DNA of 64,000 nt from Planctomycetota bacterium (GCA_026692845.1 JAPLNM010000106.1:1-64000), one strand, 5' to 3'; shown: positions 8,288-17,589, counted from the stretch's first letter. Made by a program: numbers and translations. The notes: generated by a model not told the origin, from the letters alone.

Positions 8288-9589
8288 TTATTCGAAGGCG
8301 TGTTGGTGGCCGCGGTGCATCCACAATCCCAATCCAGGGTTGCGTACGAAGTAGAACTCCTGGCCGTCGGCAGCGGTATGCCAACCGTCCTGAAGTCCTT
8401 CGATACGGTACTTCTGCATGGCCTCTTGCCAGTCGCCGTATTGGAAGCAGACGCCTTCGATTTCCTCTTTGCTCAAGCCTCCTGGGCAGTACTCGACCTC
8501 GAAGCGGCCGTCGGGGGATCCATGGATCAAGTGCGATGCGATGGAGAGGTTTTTGGACAAGGCTTCGTCGCTTCGCGTGCGATCCAAGATTTCTTGGGTT
8601 GTTCTGTAGCCATGTTTACGGATCAGCGCATCGCCTTCGGGATGCTCACCGAATCGCTCTACCCCTGGTGCGACGACGACGATTGTCCCGCCGTCGGCTA
8701 CGGCCATGCGGGTACGGTAGATGGCTTTGTTGCCGACCCAGGTCTTTTTGTACTTGGTCGGATCCATCCAAACGACGAGTTTTTTCGGGGCGCGGTCGAG
8801 GCGAAAGCAGTTGACTTTTGCCGATAGTTCCCCAGCTTGGAAAAACACCGAGTGGTCATCACCGACAAAGATTCCGCGCACGACGGGTCCTGCATGGGGG
8901 GTCGATTCGACGACGGTCAGGACGTAGAGGATTGGAAACGGGGTCAGGAACATTTCTGCGCCGCGGTTGAGGATGCGTCGCAGTGGGTTATCGCATCGTC
9001 CCATGATCCGTTCGCAGCCATAGAGGGCACTGAGGTAGTGGCTATCGTCGATCCCTTCATTTCCCCCTGTACCGACAAAGATATTTTTGGTGTAGTTGGC
9101 CATACCGATCACCTCGTGCGGGACGACCTGTCCGATCGATAGGATCAGGTCGTGAGCCCCTTGCGAGATGATGCGATTGACTTGGGCGGGCCAAGGTTTC
9201 GAGTAGATGCCATCGGTCGCTTGGGTCACAAATTCTCGATCGACATAACCGAGCGTATCGACATCGGTTCGGAATCGATGGACGCGGATCAAGTCTCTTG
9301 GCAGGTCTCCGAACATCTTGTTGAGTTCGGGTTCTTTCATCGCTTCATGGGTTCCGAGCGCGGGCATCACGTCGGTGAGCCGATCGCCAAGGAGTTGCCA
9401 AGCGGCGCGAGTGATGGGTCCGGCTTGGGAATCCAAGCGTGTGTGGTCCGGTGGGATCGCAAGGACCCGTTGGGGGGAGCTTTGTCCTCGGGCTTTGCAA
9501 AACGCATCGATCGATACCTCCAAAGCCTCGAGGTAATCATCCATCCCCAAGGCATGTTGGGGTCCGCCGACTTGGTAATAAATGGTCAT
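8288..9589 (-). CDS. LarA-family (DUF2088) nickel-pincer racemase-like protein
   Basis: LarA proteins are racemases or epimerases of 2-hydroxy acids that use a nickel-pincer nucleotide cofactor. The 433-residue protein matches the family: PDHTR at 47-51, GTH with His81, and VPHEVIGMANYTKNI with His158 and Lys168. The 10-residue spacing of the last two matches His174/Lys184 of lactate racemase. A GTGGNEGIDD segment follows. No cofactor-maturation genes (larB, larC, larE) are visible nearby. The start lies 1 bp after the stop of the upstream chorismate-lyase-like gene, so the two are probably cotranscribed. The substrate cannot be named from sequence; many LarA homologues act on compounds other than lactate. 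Confidence 0.85.
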   Translation of the reverse strand: MTIYYQVGGPQHALGMDDYLEALEVSIDAFCKARGQSSPQRVLAIPPDHTRLDSQAGPITRAAWQLLGDRLTDVMPALGTHEAMKEPELNKMFGDLPRDLIRVHRFRTDVDTLGYVDREFVTQATDGIYSKPWPAQVNRIISQGAHDLILSIGQVVPHEVIGMANYTKNIFVGTGGNEGIDDSHYLSALYGCERIMGRCDNPLRRILNRGAEMFLTPFPILYVLTVVESTPHAGPVVRGIFVGDDHSVFFQAGELSAKVNCFRLDRAPKKLVVWMDPTKYKKTWVGNKAIYRTRMAVADGGTIVVVAPGVERFGEHPEGDALIRKHGYRTTQEILDRTRSDEALSKNLSIASHLIHGSPDGRFEVEYCPGGLSKEEIEGVCFQYGDWQEAMQKYRIEGLQDGWHTAADGQEFYFVRNPGLGLWMHRGHQHAFE

Positions 9590-9590
9590 T

Positions 9591-10193
9591 TCACAAGTGC
9601 TTTACAAAAGAGTTTTCCGTGGATTTATCGGCGGGTGCGGCGACGGGTGCAACGATTTCGAGCAATTCGATTGCGGGTACATGATTGCAATGGATCAAGG
9701 CAGTGCGACCGTAGGTCAAGGTCCCTTGGGGCACGGCCAGCAGTTCCGAGAGTTTTGGCCCGCATGCGATTAGGAACAGATCGAACAACTCGACTTCACG
9801 CAGGATTTGCCGATCGATCAGGACCCTCCCCAAAGGTTTCGACTCCGCCAAGATTTCGGACCTAGCCGGCTCGGGGATCAGCTCCAAATGGAGCCTTACG
9901 ATTCCATACTGCACGATCTTTGCGTCTCGGTGGGTCGAGAGGAGGATCTCCCTGCAGTAGTCCCCTTGGTTTGTTTGCGATCGCAGAACGCGCACATCGA
10001 CGGAGTCTTGATAATACGCCTCGACCGTTACGGTCATGTGGCCTGCATGGTTGAGCAGGCGCGCATAAGGCTCTGGCAGTTGATCTGGCGGGGACTTATG
10101 AAACGTCGCGAGCTGGGTTTGCTCGGAGTAAAAAATCGCCAGGAGCGATGCGAGGGACACGTCGTTTGGCAAGTGTTGGTGGGGTTCTGGCAT
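9591..10193 (-). CDS. Chorismate lyase-like (UbiC/UTRA fold) protein
   Basis: This is a 200-residue protein of uncertain function. Its layout resembles UbiC-type chorismate lyases: an early basic-aliphatic segment (YCREILL), a mid-protein PLGRVL turn, a YGR strand near residue 160, and a late conserved glutamate segment (PAIELLEIV) where UbiC places its catalytic Glu. Pairwise similarity is too low for me to name the reaction. Planctomycetes generally use menaquinone, so a role in ubiquinone synthesis is unlikely. It may make another chorismate-derived product or be a UTRA-like ligand binder. It sits between the LarA-like gene (1 bp) and the PhnP-like gene (9 bp), consistent with one transcript. 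Confidence 0.6.
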   Translation of the reverse strand: MPEPHQHLPNDVSLASLLAIFYSEQTQLATFHKSPPDQLPEPYARLLNHAGHMTVTVEAYYQDSVDVRVLRSQTNQGDYCREILLSTHRDAKIVQYGIVRLHLELIPEPARSEILAESKPLGRVLIDRQILREVELFDLFLIACGPKLSELLAVPQGTLTYGRTALIHCNHVPAIELLEIVAPVAAPADKSTENSFVKHL

Positions 10194-10202
10194 CGCCGGT
10201 TT

Positions 10203-11000
10203 TCAGGTCAGTGGAATGCGAAGACCATCGTAAGCCAGAGCGACATGCTCGGGCAGCTCGCGATGGAAAGTCATGTAGTCCAACTCATGCGACAGATGGG
10301 TCAAATACGCTTTCTTGGGCTGCAGATGCTCGATGACATCGAGGGCCTCGCCGACGGAAAAATGGGTCGCGTGCCTCGAGGGTCTCAGCGCATCGAGCAC
10401 CAGAACATCGAGCCCTTCGAGCAACTTCAAACTCGAGGGCTCAATCTGGTTGGTGTCGGTGCAATAAGCGACATTTCCGATACGGTATCCATACACTCGG
10501 CAGTAGGGTCCGTGAATCAGCGGGATCGGGGTCAAGACAGCACCGAGGATTTCCAAGGGCCGATCATCGACCCGGCGCAACTGCATGCTTGGGATTGCAC
10601 CTGCATGGGTTTGGTCGCGCTTTTCAAACGCGTAGTCAAAAACCCTGCGTATTCGATTCTCTACGATCTCGGATGCATAGATCGGAATCGGACTGCCGAG
10701 CATAAACGGAAAGAGCCGAACGTCATCGAGTCCGTGAAGGTGGTCGGCGTGTTCGTGGGTGTAAAGGACCGCATGGACCAGCGGGATTTTTTCACGCAGC
10801 AACTGCGTGCGCAAATCCGGTGGCGTATCGATCAGCAAGTTACCTTGAGGCAACCCCAAGATAGCGCTCGAGCGGGTCCTTTGATTGCGAGGATGGCCTC
10901 CGGTGCATACCGCACAATCGCATCCGATGCACGGAACCCCGACGCTCGTGCCGGTGCCCATGAGCACCAACGAGCCTTGGATATCGCTTGCAATATTCAT
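10203..11000 (-). CDS. PhnP-like metallo-beta-lactamase-fold phosphodiesterase
   Basis: This cytoplasmic metal-dependent hydrolase has 265 residues. The binuclear metal motif THEHADH is at 81-87, with further ligands in CTDTN and LTHLSHE. Near the N-terminus, CIGCDCAVC (Cys24, 27, 29, 32) matches the structural zinc site of PhnP, the phosphoribosyl cyclic phosphate phosphodiesterase. This subfamily also occurs widely outside phosphonate operons, and no phn genes are present here, so the physiological substrate is probably a cyclic phosphodiester but is not known. It lies 15 bp after the DUF1854 gene and 9 bp before the chorismate-lyase-like gene. Confidence 0.87.
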   Translation of the reverse strand: MNIASDIQGSLVLMGTGTSVGVPCIGCDCAVCTGGHPRNQRTRSSAILGLPQGNLLIDTPPDLRTQLLREKIPLVHAVLYTHEHADHLHGLDDVRLFPFMLGSPIPIYASEIVENRIRRVFDYAFEKRDQTHAGAIPSMQLRRVDDRPLEILGAVLTPIPLIHGPYCRVYGYRIGNVAYCTDTNQIEPSSLKLLEGLDVLVLDALRPSRHATHFSVGEALDVIEHLQPKKAYLTHLSHELDYMTFHRELPEHVALAYDGLRIPLT

Positions 11001-11015
11001 GAGTCGATCACCGGC

Positions 11016-11558
11016 CTATACATACCATTCGACATAACTGCGAGAACGACTATCCAATTTTCGGAGGTCATCGACGCGAAATCGGCACCCATGCGCGTCG
11101 GTCAGATGGACCGTCCAAGCGCTGACGCGTCGAACGTCGTCTTCGGCATTGAGCACAAAGCGGGTCCGGCCGTGATTCGTTTCGACATCCCATTCGCAAG
11201 GCTCCTGGGTTCCCGAAACCCAGTGCACCTTTAAAATCTGTGGGACAAACTCCCGGAGCGACAACTCCTGCTCGAGGGCCTGGCGATCGGCAAGGTCCAA
11301 TGCATCGAGATTCCTCAAGCAAACGAGCTCTTCGGAGTCCTTGGACAAAATCGATACCCACTCCTTGGGCGCCCCGACAGGGTACATCGGCACTACCAGG
11401 ACCTCGCTGTAGACTTTTCCTTGGGCGTCGGTAAGCCGCAGGTGCTTCCAAGCATCCCGATCGAGCCGGAAGGTCCAACGACCGTCCGGGGATCGGAGGG
11501 CGTGTGTGCGTGCAAACTCTCCACTGACGCCAAGTCCGCTTTGGGAAGTTTCACTCAT
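11016..11558 (-). CDS. DUF1854 family protein
   Basis: This 180-residue protein matches the DUF1854 family, which has no established enzymatic role; members elsewhere have been found beside ABC transporters and linked to cyanophycin metabolism. Visible features are an N-terminal strand-rich region, a VPMYP turn, the SILSKDSEELVCLRNLDAL segment, the acidic-aromatic ELSLREFVPQILKV segment and the VDDLRKLDSRSR tail typical of the family. The ATG at 11558 begins MSETSQS; the open frame continues upstream but that part looks non-coding. No cyanophycin synthetase or ABC ATPase is adjacent; the neighbours are a sugar-binding lipoprotein (92 bp upstream) and PhnP-like. Confidence 0.8.
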   Translation of the reverse strand: MSETSQSGLGVSGEFARTHALRSPDGRWTFRLDRDAWKHLRLTDAQGKVYSEVLVVPMYPVGAPKEWVSILSKDSEELVCLRNLDALDLADRQALEQELSLREFVPQILKVHWVSGTQEPCEWDVETNHGRTRFVLNAEDDVRRVSAWTVHLTDAHGCRFRVDDLRKLDSRSRSYVEWYV

Positions 11559-11650
11559 GGCTAAAGCAGGTTTTCCCAAGGAGGGTGTTTCGGTTAGATT
11601 CGTGAAGGTTGGTGAAGGGCAGGGCAGGGTAGTGAGTGCAGGGGGCGTGA

Positions 11651-12706
11651 TCACAGGGACGTGTCGGACTTCGCATCGGCTTGGCGGTACAGTTCGGTCG
11701 GGATGAGAATCTCGCTTGGGACATCCTCACCGTTGAGATATTTCAAGATCGACGCGACGGTTTCTTGTCCGATCCGAACGGGAAACTGGATTGGGTCGGC
11801 ATAGATTTTTCCGTCTCGGATCGCACGTTTGCCATCGATTTGTCCGTCGAATCCCACGATTTTGATTTTGTCGGCGAGATTGGCGTTTTCCAGGGCCGCA
11901 TAGCAGCCCAAGGCAGACGGGTCGTTGATGGCAAAGATGCCTTGGAGATCCGGATGGCTCTGAAGCAGGTCTTGGGTTGCTTTGTAGCTTTTGTCTTTGG
12001 CACCATCCCCGGGCAGCAGGCCGACGATCTGGATAGAAACGCCGTTGGATTTCGATTGCTCATCGAGTTCGTCTCGGAACCCCTTGGTTCGGAGCATCAC
12101 GCTCTCGACTTGGGGGAAGTCCAGGATGGCGATTTTGCCTTGGCCGCCCAGGGCTTCGATCATGGCGATGGCCGCTTGTCTGCCGCCGCTGTAGTTGTCC
12201 GTTGCGACGTGCGTGACGACCTTGGCACCCGTGGCGATCGATGCGATGTCGGCGGTAAAGACGGGGATCCCTGCCGCGTTGGCTTCTTGGATTGCGGTTC
12301 CTACGGCGCGGCTATCGCAGGGGGTCAGGATGATCGCAGCGACCTTTTGGACGATGAAGTCCTTGACCTGATTTTGTTGTTTGTTCGAGTCGTATTCGCC
12401 GCTGACGCTGACGAGTTCGTAGCCGGCTTTGAGGGCTTCTTGTTTGACGGCCTCGGAGATCTCGACGAAGAACGGGTTTGCGGTCGTCAGGATCGAGATG
12501 CCGATGAGCTTGGTGGGTGTTTGGGTTGGAGCCTTGGTCGGAGCCTTGGTCGGAGCCTTGGTCGCGTCAGGTTTGGATGCAGCCTGGTCGGGTTTGGATG
12601 CAGCCGCGTCGGGTTTGGATGACGATGGTGTGCATCCGCTTACGATACAAACAAGGCTTGCGAAATAGGAAACGCACAGAAGTAGGCTCAATGAACGCAT
12701 CGACAT
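11651..12706 (-). CDS. Ribose-type sugar ABC transporter substrate-binding lipoprotein
   Basis: This is a 351-residue periplasmic binding protein of the RbsB type. A lipoprotein signal peptide ends in a lipobox (VSGC, Cys25), followed by a low-complexity linker of SKPD and KAPT repeats up to about residue 66. The sugar-binding domain then begins with IGISILTTANPFF and contains TADIAS, HVATDNYSGGRQAA and NDPSALGCYAALE, all characteristic of the ribose/allose/fructose cluster. No permease or ATPase adjoins it; a full system of the same type lies at 23239-27133 and might share components. It follows yidC by 33 bp on the same strand. The ligand is probably a sugar but cannot be specified. Confidence 0.88.
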   Translation of the reverse strand: MSMRSLSLLLCVSYFASLVCIVSGCTPSSSKPDAAASKPDQAASKPDATKAPTKAPTKAPTQTPTKLIGISILTTANPFFVEISEAVKQEALKAGYELVSVSGEYDSNKQQNQVKDFIVQKVAAIILTPCDSRAVGTAIQEANAAGIPVFTADIASIATGAKVVTHVATDNYSGGRQAAIAMIEALGGQGKIAILDFPQVESVMLRTKGFRDELDEQSKSNGVSIQIVGLLPGDGAKDKSYKATQDLLQSHPDLQGIFAINDPSALGCYAALENANLADKIKIVGFDGQIDGKRAIRDGKIYADPIQFPVRIGQETVASILKYLNGEDVPSEILIPTELYRQADAKSDTSL

Positions 12707-12739
12707 GGCTGGACCCTTATGGTTCTGGTTGAGCCGGAT

Positions 12740-15508
12740 TTACTTGGGTTTTTTCTTATTGCTATTGGGTGGGTTACGCAGCGGTCTGGCTCTTTCCGGG
12801 GGCGCGGCACCGGATTTGGTTTTCTGGTTTTTGGGGTCGTCCGCAGCGCCACCTTGGGGTTGCCTTCTCTTGAACCACGGTTCGAAAAGTTCGGCCAAGG
12901 TTTCCGGTGGCTTGGTGTTCTTGAGCTTTGGCTTGTCGGACTTTGGTCCGGTGGGCATCGTAGGCCGTTTGCCGGCTGGGGTATTGGTAACGGCCGAGAG
13001 GATTTCGTTGACAGTGCCTTCGGGCAAGCTCGCGAGTTCGGCTTGGGGGGTGTATTTTTTGATCAGGAAGCGTTCGATCAGCGACCAGGTCGAGGAGGTG
13101 ATGAAATAGATGCACAAGCCTGCTGGTACACGGAAGAACAAGACCCCCATCATGATCGTCATGATCATCATCATCTGCTGGGCCAAGCGCGTTTGCTCGT
13201 CAGTCGCTTTGGGCATGAGGATTTTTTGCTGGACGATAAACAGCGTGATGGTGATCAGGGGCAGGATGTTCAAATAAGGTCCGAACCAACCTGGACCTTT
13301 TCCTGAGATGAACTCGGGCATCCACTGTTGCCAGTTCATGAACATGTCGGGGCCGGCCAAATTCGAGCACCATTCGAGGCCGGGGATGAGCGGTTGTTGG
13401 CGAAGTGCCACGTCGACCGAAACGCAACGGTAAAGCCCGATGACAATCGGCAACTGGATCATGGCGGGCAGGCAACCGGCGAGTTGATTGATGCCGGCCT
13501 TTTTCATCAGCATTTGCTGGGCGGCCATCATCTTGGTCGGTTCGTCCTTGAGGGCCTCCTTGAGCTTGGCCATCTCCGGTTGTACCCGCTGCATCTTTTG
13601 GGCATTGAGGGCCATGCGCCTGCTGACGGGGAACATCAGCGACCGGACCAGAACGGTGAGCATCATGATGGCCAACCCGTAGTTGCCGATCACGTAGTAG
13701 AAGAAGTGCAGGATCCATCCGAGTCGAACGGCGAAGAAGCCGAAGATATCCCAGCCATACTCGATCGCTTCATCGAGTTTGTAAGCCGAAAGAAGCGATG
13801 GCGATTTCGGTCCGGCGAAGATTCGGTACGCCTCGGCGTGCTGTCCCATCGGTTCGATGGTGCTTGTCGGAGTGACGAACCAGAAACCGGTGTTGTAGGC
13901 TTGCTGACGTTGGGCATCGAATTTGGCTGGGTCCAAATACTGGTCGTTTAAGACCGACGCCTTGGCTTTGTTTAGGTTTTTCATCGACTCGGGGGCCGAG
14001 GGGGATGGGAGCATCGCTGCGGCAAAGACTTGGGTATCGAGTCCGATGTACTGCATGTCCCTCTTGGTCGGATCGTCCTGAGGGCCGAACAAAAGCGTAT
14101 CGGGATCGGTCGGGAACTTTTTGGCATGATCGACCAGAGCGCGCGTCATCGAGATCGAATTGCTTTTGGCCGTGGTCCCAAAAATCACGTCCCGAGCGCC
14201 GGGCGCTGAGAAGAAATAAGGGGATAGCTTGGTTGGATACCACCATCCTTCTAGGGAAATACCATTGAGGCCTTCTTGGCGCAAGGCAACCTGGTGGGGT
14301 TTGTCGTCGAGATTTCGAACGATGGTCGTGAGTTCCAAATGATATTGCCATTCGTCGGCAGAGGCCGGCGACTTGGTCGCCTCTGGAGCTTTGAGCAGTC
14401 GGTATTGTTTGACCAACTCCAATTGGGCGTCGATCCCGGCGAACTTCAGTTCCGCGCTTAAGGGCAGGCGGAATTCGACCCCCATGCCTCCTTGGACCTC
14501 CAACGCTGCAGCTTGCCAGTTCCCTTCTAGCGTCGACTCGAGTCCCAGAATCGACGCGTCGCCTTCGACGATCTCTTTGCCGTCGATCTTGGCAAAGGCG
14601 ACGCCGCAGGAACCGTGGGTTGCATTGCCCACGACGCTTTCGAGGGGGAAGTCATCTTCGGAACGCAGGACCGCGACGGGCTCTTGGGTCAGTTGGGCCA
14701 CGAGGCTCTGGCGCTTCGATGCGTCGCCTTGTCTTTCGACTTCGAGACGAAGTTCATCGCCGGGCTTGGCCGACGAGAGGATCTTGTTGAGTTGATAGAC
14801 CGATGCAGGGCCTTCGAGACCCTCCCAGCCGACGAGCACATCGCCCGGGACCAGCGATTGGATTTCGGGTTGGCTGGGCTCGGAGGCTTGCGCTTTGGTC
14901 AATGCCGCTGCGGAGCCTTGGGGCACCGAATTGACGATCACCCCGCCACCGGAACGGTCTTGTGGGGCAAGGTACCCGAGGTAACCGCCGATGTTTTTCG
15001 TCTGGAGCGATCGGTAGGCGAATTGACCAGGTTTGGTTTGTTCGACCAGCTCGATGCGTTCGATCGCAGCGCCGAGATTATCGAGGGTTACCAGGAATCG
15101 GTATCCGTCGGCAGCGTTCATCGTTCCGAGGGTCCAACGTTTGCGAGGCTGGCTCTGAGGTAGAGCCACGTCGGGATTCTCGGCGGCGAACTTTTCGGCA
15201 AACGCCTTGGTCTCCTCGAGCCGTTTGGATTTCGTGCTCGATATGTCCTGAAGCTTGGTCCGTTCCTGCTGCTCGCGCACGGCCTGTTGCTGCCTCATGC
15301 TCGAGATCAAGAAAAAGATCGCAGTGCCCAGGAGCAACCAAGGAAGAAATCTATTGTTTCGTTCGCCTCGGGACGGTTCGGAAGAAGTATTCGAAGTGTT
15401 CAAGGGGAGTCTGCTCGTTGCGGAAGTCGGCCTAAAGATTCGCGGTAATTGTCTTGGTAGGGTCCCGGTTTGCCTAGGGCAATTATGAATACCAATACGA
15501 GCCGGCAC
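12740..15508 (-). CDS. yidC: Membrane protein insertase YidC with inserted PDZ-like domain
   Basis: YidC/Oxa1 inserts and folds inner-membrane proteins. The C-terminal part has the conserved five-helix core: a long hydrophobic segment after RLGWILHFFYYVIG, the RRMALNAQKMQRVQPEM cytoplasmic hairpin and AGCLPAMIQLPI. The N-terminal membrane anchor is at about 52-70. The periplasmic region is unusually large and contains a PDZ-like unit (about 173-262: GYLGYLA, VPGDVLVGWEG, GDELRLEVER). The total of 922 residues far exceeds the roughly 550 of E. coli. The start is uncertain: GTG at 15508 gives the longest frame, while TTG at 15403 would give a more usual N-terminus. A basic, proline-rich tail ends the protein. 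It is probably first in the minus-strand run down to 8288. Confidence 0.93.
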   Translation of the reverse strand: MPARIGIHNCPRQTGTLPRQLPRIFRPTSATSRLPLNTSNTSSEPSRGERNNRFLPWLLLGTAIFFLISSMRQQQAVREQQERTKLQDISSTKSKRLEETKAFAEKFAAENPDVALPQSQPRKRWTLGTMNAADGYRFLVTLDNLGAAIERIELVEQTKPGQFAYRSLQTKNIGGYLGYLAPQDRSGGGVIVNSVPQGSAAALTKAQASEPSQPEIQSLVPGDVLVGWEGLEGPASVYQLNKILSSAKPGDELRLEVERQGDASKRQSLVAQLTQEPVAVLRSEDDFPLESVVGNATHGSCGVAFAKIDGKEIVEGDASILGLESTLEGNWQAAALEVQGGMGVEFRLPLSAELKFAGIDAQLELVKQYRLLKAPEATKSPASADEWQYHLELTTIVRNLDDKPHQVALRQEGLNGISLEGWWYPTKLSPYFFSAPGARDVIFGTTAKSNSISMTRALVDHAKKFPTDPDTLLFGPQDDPTKRDMQYIGLDTQVFAAAMLPSPSAPESMKNLNKAKASVLNDQYLDPAKFDAQRQQAYNTGFWFVTPTSTIEPMGQHAEAYRIFAGPKSPSLLSAYKLDEAIEYGWDIFGFFAVRLGWILHFFYYVIGNYGLAIMMLTVLVRSLMFPVSRRMALNAQKMQRVQPEMAKLKEALKDEPTKMMAAQQMLMKKAGINQLAGCLPAMIQLPIVIGLYRCVSVDVALRQQPLIPGLEWCSNLAGPDMFMNWQQWMPEFISGKGPGWFGPYLNILPLITITLFIVQQKILMPKATDEQTRLAQQMMMIMTIMMGVLFFRVPAGLCIYFITSSTWSLIERFLIKKYTPQAELASLPEGTVNEILSAVTNTPAGKRPTMPTGPKSDKPKLKNTKPPETLAELFEPWFKRRQPQGGAADDPKNQKTKSGAAPPERARPLRNPPNSNKKKPK

Positions 15509-15757
15509 AAACGCGCAAATCCAGAAGCGGCCATAATTTAGGGGGTTTTGTTGGCCAGGTCGACGCCTAGCAAGTCCTGTCGTTTTGTGGCCCGAGGCGA
15601 AGAATCCTCATAACCAGGACTTTCGTCAAAACCCCTCAACTTTACCAGCCGGCAATCCGATACAACCCGAATAAGGGACCTAAACGGAACGCTCGATCCG
15701 CCCGAACTGTATCGAGCAATGCTAGCTGATCACAGGCTGTTTTCGGGGGTTTACAAG
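15509..15757. promoter_or_regulatory. Divergent intergenic region with presumed promoters
   Basis: This 249-bp gap separates yidC (minus) from the secreted pilus-N-domain gene (plus), so it must hold promoters for both directions. I see no convincing -35/-10 pair, riboswitch or operator. The call rests on gene layout only. Confidence 0.35.
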
Positions 15758-17557
15758 ATGAAATCAAATCAAATGACTGGCCGTGCTTGGGTTCGCCGTG
15801 TGCTAAGGCAAACCACCCTTTTCGGGGGCCTTGCGGGTGCCATTTGCATGAGTGCTGGCCTAAGCTCGGCGGAGGACTCCGACCGCCAGATGCCTCCGAA
15901 AGCTTGGAAAAACGCCGGTCCTTGGCGTGCGATCGGTATTTCGCCTAAGAAAACAACCTCGGCTCCCATGCAGAACTTGGTCCAAGCCCCGCTTGTCAGC
16001 CCGGCTTCGTCCCAGGAACCTGCGAGTCAATCTGCAAGCCAGCCTGCAAGCCAATCTGGCGGGGTCGTCAGCGCCATCGCAACCGGTTCACCCAAACAAC
16101 CTAGCTTGATCAAGACCCCATCGATCAAGATTGAAATGCCCGCGTTGAGTCCCAGCCCAGCGCTGAGTCCTAGCGCCGTGAACGCTCCTTTGGCCAACGG
16201 CATGGAAACCTCGCGCAGCATCGGAGCCAAAGTCCGATTGAGCGCAAGCTCGATCAGCCAGGTGCCAAGCCAGGGCGTCGCACTGGAATCGTCGGCGACC
16301 AACGCTGCGAACCTCAAGGTGACGCGATCGGGAGACATCACCGCAGAAACACCTGTGAAGGTGAATTTTAACCAGGAACGCATCTTGGCCCTTCCTGCAT
16401 TACCGAGCGTCAACAGTCCATTTGCCGAAACCGGAATCGAGATTCCTGTACGGGTCGAAGCCGTGGCTGAAGTGGTTCAAACGATTCTCGATACCCACTC
16501 GCCGATGGCCGCACTGCCTTCCCTAGGCATGCTGCCAGTGACCCCGATGGATATTCCGACCTTGGGTTTGCCTCCGGAGCTTGAGTCTCCCCAGGAGCCA
16601 CTCGACGCATCGAGTGCGACTGGAGCAGTCCGAGCCGATACCAACATGGCTTATCTCGCGAGCGACTCGACCGAAGAGACGGAAGTGCCCGCAGAGACGA
16701 AAGTGCTCGCGGAGACGGAAATGATCGACGCGACGGAAGTGCCCGAAGCGACGGAAGTGCACGAAGCGGATCGACTCGGAAACAACGATTCGATTCACGG
16801 GGTTCCAGAGCTAGGCGAAAAGAGCCGAACCAAAGAGCTTATCGAATCGAAAATGGCTGAAACGCTCAATGGCCAAGTCGTTGTTCCGACTTGGGTGGCT
16901 CCGGCATTGTCGGGTCGGGGAGCAGGGCCCGTTAGCGCTGCTGCGTCTATTGTTCCGTTGCCTAGGATCGATGCGACGGCCGAAGAGATCGATGCGATCT
17001 CGAAGCTAGCTCGCTCGACGAAGTCTAGCAACGACAAGGCCATGACGGAAAGTGTGCTGAGCCAACCGGGCGATGAGGTCTTGATCACCTCGGGACCTTT
17101 GTCGAAGCTCGTCGATAGCGAAGCGGCCGAGACCGTTATGCTTGAGACCCAAGCGATTCGGGCCGTCCAGGTTCCGGGCGCGATCTGTCGTTTGCATGTC
17201 GTCGATAGTTCGGTTTGCCAAGTGGTTTGCAATGGCAATCGATTGTTCATTGTGGCCGACCAGCCCGGCGAGACGATGGTGGAAGCGAACATGGGCAAGC
17301 ATCAAAAACCATTGCACATGAAAGTCGTCGTCGACAAGCCTTGGGCTCGCGGCAAGTCGGCCAGCGTCAACCTCGATCAAATGCAAGCGATCGTAAGTCA
17401 TCTTGCACCGACATCGGAAATCACAGTACAACCGTCCGACGAAGGCGGCTTGATTGTCAAAGGCTTTGTCGAGAGCAATCCGCAGGCCAAGAAGGTGCTC
17501 GAAGCGATCCGCAAAATGGTGCTTGTGCCGGTGATCGATCAGGTCGAGGTTCGCTAG
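15758..17557 (+). CDS. Secreted protein with pilus/secretin-type N domain and BON-like C-terminus
   Basis: A 599-residue protein starts at ATG 15758, giving a basic N-terminus and a hydrophobic signal segment ending near GLSSAE. The first two thirds are low-complexity, rich in Ala, Pro, Ser and Gln (QPASQ repeats, SPSPALSPS) and in a Glu/Thr/Val-rich stretch. The last 130 or so residues are ordered: a pilus-assembly or secretin N-terminal type domain (GAICRLHVVDSSVCQV, FIVADQPGETMVEA) and then a BON-like unit (GLIVKGFVESNPQAKKV). In CpaC/RcpA-type secretins these domains precede the channel, but no channel follows here. It may be an adaptor in envelope secretion. The next gene begins 90 bp downstream and may be cotranscribed. 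Confidence 0.7.
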   Translation: MKSNQMTGRAWVRRVLRQTTLFGGLAGAICMSAGLSSAEDSDRQMPPKAWKNAGPWRAIGISPKKTTSAPMQNLVQAPLVSPASSQEPASQSASQPASQSGGVVSAIATGSPKQPSLIKTPSIKIEMPALSPSPALSPSAVNAPLANGMETSRSIGAKVRLSASSISQVPSQGVALESSATNAANLKVTRSGDITAETPVKVNFNQERILALPALPSVNSPFAETGIEIPVRVEAVAEVVQTILDTHSPMAALPSLGMLPVTPMDIPTLGLPPELESPQEPLDASSATGAVRADTNMAYLASDSTEETEVPAETKVLAETEMIDATEVPEATEVHEADRLGNNDSIHGVPELGEKSRTKELIESKMAETLNGQVVVPTWVAPALSGRGAGPVSAAASIVPLPRIDATAEEIDAISKLARSTKSSNDKAMTESVLSQPGDEVLITSGPLSKLVDSEAAETVMLETQAIRAVQVPGAICRLHVVDSSVCQVVCNGNRLFIVADQPGETMVEANMGKHQKPLHMKVVVDKPWARGKSASVNLDQMQAIVSHLAPTSEITVQPSDEGGLIVKGFVESNPQAKKVLEAIRKMVLVPVIDQVEVR

Positions 17558-17589
17558 TTGATTTGCTATGTGGATTTGGGAGTTGCCGT

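Noticed and set aside
9807-11234. 475-codon plus-strand frame
   Set aside because: It spans three good minus-strand genes in antisense and has no domain, so it is a GC-bias shadow.
11651-12706. Complete second sugar ABC importer around the lipoprotein gene
   Set aside because: Only the binding protein is present; its neighbours are yidC and a DUF1854 gene.
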